Positions 33,927 to 35,609 of a stretch of DNA of 35,609 nucleotides are shown here, one piece after another. Source of the stretch: Candidatus Omnitrophota bacterium (GTDB lineage Bacteria; Omnitrophota; Gorgyraeia; JABMRG01); the NCBI GenBank assembly GCA_013202935.1, contig JABMRG010000093.1, positions 1 to 35,609 on the forward strand. The letters are read 5' to 3'. Numbering within the stretch: the stretch's first letter is position 1; each line of letters begins with the position of its first letter. A program made the translations under genes and the position numbers. The notes beneath the pieces were generated by a model. That model was not told the origin of the DNA. It saw only the letters and a list, made by a program, of their open reading frames with translations, and did not search any database.

Positions 33927-35557
33927 ATATTCTGCTCGCTGTATCCTCAAGCATTCTACTATCCTTCAGTTTCTCAACCCTTAATCTTTCGTTCCTTGCA
34001 TGGATAGGACTTGTGCCTTTATTTTTCGCGCTGCAAGGCCTGCGCCCTAAGCAGGCATTTATTATTTCTTACCTATGCGGATTCTTATTCTTCCTATCAT
34101 CGATGTACTGGCTTATCCATGTTACACTTTTTGGCTGGATTATTCTTTCACTTTATCAAGCTCTATATTTCGGACTTTTTGGCTTTTTTTACTGCCTTGT
34201 CATTCCCGCGCAAGCGAGAATCCATAAAATAAAATTTACACCCTACGTTTTTCTTCCTGCCCTATGGGTTCTCCTCGAATACCTACGTGCAAATTTTTGC
34301 GGCGGCATCGGCTGGAACCTGCTTGGATATTCACAATATGAGAATATTCCTATTATACAGATAGCAGATATTACAGGTGTATACGGCATAACATTTTTAG
34401 TTGTTCTTGTAAATTTTTCAGTATTCTCTGTGATTAAGATGGCTATCAGGTGTCAGGGTGTGCACAAGCGCTTATTTGCAAGATCTCAATTTTCCCTGAA
34501 GGAAGAGATTGCACAAAACCCTTTATTTCAGACTGCGGCTGTATTTTTAGTAGTAGTGTGCGTGCTGTTATATGGCCAGAGGAGAGTAGACGCATTAGAT
34601 AAAGAGAGCGCTAGCTTAGGGGATGTAAAGATATCTGTCATACAGGGCAACATAGAGCAACCTTATAAATGGGATAAAGCGTATAAGAATTCTATCATGG
34701 AGGCTTATAAGAATCTTACGATCAAGGTTGCGCAGGAGAAACCAGGCCTTATAATATGGCCTGAAACCTCTTTGCCGGGATACCCTGATAGAGACAGAGG
34801 GTTGATGAGATATATCAAAGACCTCGCAAGAGAGGTAAATATTCCTATCCTTGTTGGCGCTCCAATGGTTGCTGTAAAAAGCGGTGAAGATGTCGGTGAT
34901 TACAACAGCGCGCTTCTGTTTTCAGGTAAAGGGAGGCTTCTCGATCAGTATAATAAGTTACATCTTGTTATGTTTGGTGAGTTTATCCCGTTGGGCAGGT
35001 ATTTTCCCTTACTGCGCAGGATCTTACCAGTAATAGGTAATTTTATTCCAGGAGATAAGTATAAGGTATTTAAACTAGCAACTAATGACTATCGACCTCA
35101 GCCAATGGCTGATCCGCCTCCGGCGGAAGCAACTAAATTCAGCACCCTGATCTGTTTTGAGGATATCTTCCCAGTTCTCTCAAGGCAATTTGTAAAAAAC
35201 GGAGCAGATTTTATAGTAAATATAACAAATGATGCCTGGTTTGGCCCAACGTCAGCAGCTTACCAACATGCTGCCAATTCAGTATTCAGGGCTGTTGAAA
35301 ACCGGCGTCCATTTATAAGGAGCGCCAATACAGGCCTCTCATGTTTTATAGATAGAATAGGCAGAATTTATTCTAAGGTCAGCAGCAACGGAAACGACCT
35401 TTTTATAAGAGGATATGATACAGCTAGCCTGGCCTTATTAACAAATTCGGCTCTTACTTTTTACACTAGATTTGGGGATATATTTGTAGTCTTATGTTTT
35501 ATACTAAGTCTTCTTTTTATAATTGACTATATACGCAGCCATAGGTATAATAATTAG
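33911..35557 (+). CDS. lnt: Apolipoprotein N-acyltransferase
   Basis: Lnt adds the third acyl chain to the N-terminal Cys of lipoproteins in the inner membrane. The protein has six or more N-terminal membrane helices, then a nitrilase-like periplasmic domain with the catalytic triad: Glu285 in WPETSLPG, Lys349 in YNKLHLV, Cys415 in [10 protein letters not shown] final membrane helix (about 518-540) completes the fold. Other family blocks are GEFIPLG and NITNDAWFG. At 548 residues it is longer than E. coli Lnt (512). Two short palindromic inserts explain part of this: VIPAQARIH at residues 97-105 and MADPPPAEA just before the Cys, where the Lys-Cys distance is 66 rather than 52. It closes the prfB-secA-lnt operon. 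Confidence 0.95.
   Translation: MLRKIDILLAVSSSILLSFSFSTLNLSFLAWIGLVPLFFALQGLRPKQAFIISYLCGFLFFLSSMYWLIHVTLFGWIILSLYQALYFGLFGFFYCLVIPAQARIHKIKFTPYVFLPALWVLLEYLRANFCGGIGWNLLGYSQYENIPIIQIADITGVYGITFLVVLVNFSVFSVIKMAIRCQGVHKRLFARSQFSLKEEIAQNPLFQTAAVFLVVVCVLLYGQRRVDALDKESASLGDVKISVIQGNIEQPYKWDKAYKNSIMEAYKNLTIKVAQEKPGLIIWPETSLPGYPDRDRGLMRYIKDLAREVNIPILVGAPMVAVKSGEDVGDYNSALLFSGKGRLLDQYNKLHLVMFGEFIPLGRYFPLLRRILPVIGNFIPGDKYKVFKLATNDYRPQPMADPPPAEATKFSTLICFEDIFPVLSRQFVKNGADFIVNITNDAWFGPTSAAYQHAANSVFRAVENRRPFIRSANTGLSCFIDRIGRIYSKVSSNGNDLFIRGYDTASLALLTNSALTFYTRFGDIFVVLCFILSLLFIIDYIRSHRYNN
34199..34225. repeat. REP-like palindrome inside lnt (VIPAQA motif)
   Basis: ATTCCCGC, GCAA, GCGAGAAT is an imperfect stem in a sequence close to the dispersed CATTCCCGCG..AGCGGGAATCC palindrome family (neisserial dRS3-like repeats are related in form). 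It is read in frame as VIPAQARIH in the loop between membrane helices. Confidence 0.7.
35107..35130. repeat. Second REP-like palindrome inside lnt
   Basis: TCCGCC (35113-35118), TCC, GGCGGA (35122-35127) is a perfect GC-rich stem in an AT-rich gene. It is read in frame as ADPPPAEA, 14 residues of apparent insertion just ahead of the catalytic Cys strand. Confidence 0.65.
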
Positions 35558-35563
35558 TTACTT

Positions 35564-35609
35564 CGGGGTGTAGCGCAGTTTGGTTAGCGCGCCTGCTTTG
35601 GGAGCAGGA
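35564..35609 (+). tRNA. tRNA-Pro(UGG), 5' part
   Basis: CGGGGTG begins the acceptor stem. The D arm GCGC..GCGC and the anticodon arm CCTGC-TTTGGGA-GCAGG follow, so the anticodon is TGG (proline). The variable loop, T arm and 3' end lie beyond the window. Confidence 0.95.

Noticed and set aside
1..35609. CRISPR array, prophage or complete insertion sequence
   Set aside because: No regularly spaced repeats, phage genes or transposase reading frame were found.

Overview
The window looks like chromosome from a Gram-negative bacterium of low to moderate GC. The gene content (LptE, a BamD-like protein, Lnt, LolA-like protein, a large beta-barrel, a GspC-like protein) shows a double membrane. Lineage-style proteins such as the BamD-like protein with a YWVWTP start, the CFI-box C-terminus and the large unclassified secreted proteins suggest an uncultured lineage such as Candidatus Omnitrophota (inference, not provable from sequence alone).

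Layout. (1) 1-2641: a copy of a ~100 bp intergenic repeat, then a cytosolic GH94 cellobiose-phosphorylase-like enzyme. (2) 2642-3127: a gene-free regulatory stretch with two sigma70-type promoters and a ~300 nt structured leader. (3) 3128-10987: a probable operon for a secreted or surface system: a small, strongly translated secreted protein; a large secreted protein carrying the same domain fused to a glycosidase-like barrel and a carbohydrate-binding-like domain; a periplasmic-chaperone-like Ig protein; a PKD-repeat protein with a CFI-box C-terminus; and an orphan GspC-like PDZ protein. (4) 11009-15073: a promoter, an attenuator-like leader with a possible leader peptide, and a 1306-aa TPR plus beta-barrel outer-membrane protein. 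(5) 15120-19413: a strong promoter and two overlapping secreted-protein genes, one with ChaN/TraB-like features and one with a DUF6786-like beta-sandwich, closed by a clear terminator. (6) 19481-19808: a cluster of the same repeat family as at the left end. (7) 19809-22292: polysaccharide deacetylase, comEA and a ComEC lacking its nuclease-like domain, overlapping one another. (8) 22411-25576: PilZ protein, BamD-like protein, lptE (with a heptanucleotide tandem repeat in its signal peptide) and holA. (9) 25560-25887, minus strand: rpsT, ending inside holA over a shared palindrome and starting from a promoter that overlaps the murJ ribosome-binding site. (10) 25894-29906: murJ, a short uvrC, an alkyltransferase-like gene and a LolA-like gene, all overlapping. 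(11) 29919-35557: prfB with a canonical +1 frameshift site, secA and lnt; lnt carries two in-frame REP-like palindromes. (12) The window stops inside a tRNA-Pro(UGG) gene.

Functionally, the right half is envelope and genome housekeeping (lipoprotein maturation and sorting, LPS export, Sec translocation, lipid II flipping, DNA uptake and repair). The left half is an accessory-looking secreted apparatus whose parts (abundant subunit, chaperone, decorated large subunit, CFI-box protein, T2SS-like PDZ protein, TPR-barrel) suggest assembly of an extracellular polymer or matrix. I do not recognise it as a described system, and that interpretation is inference.
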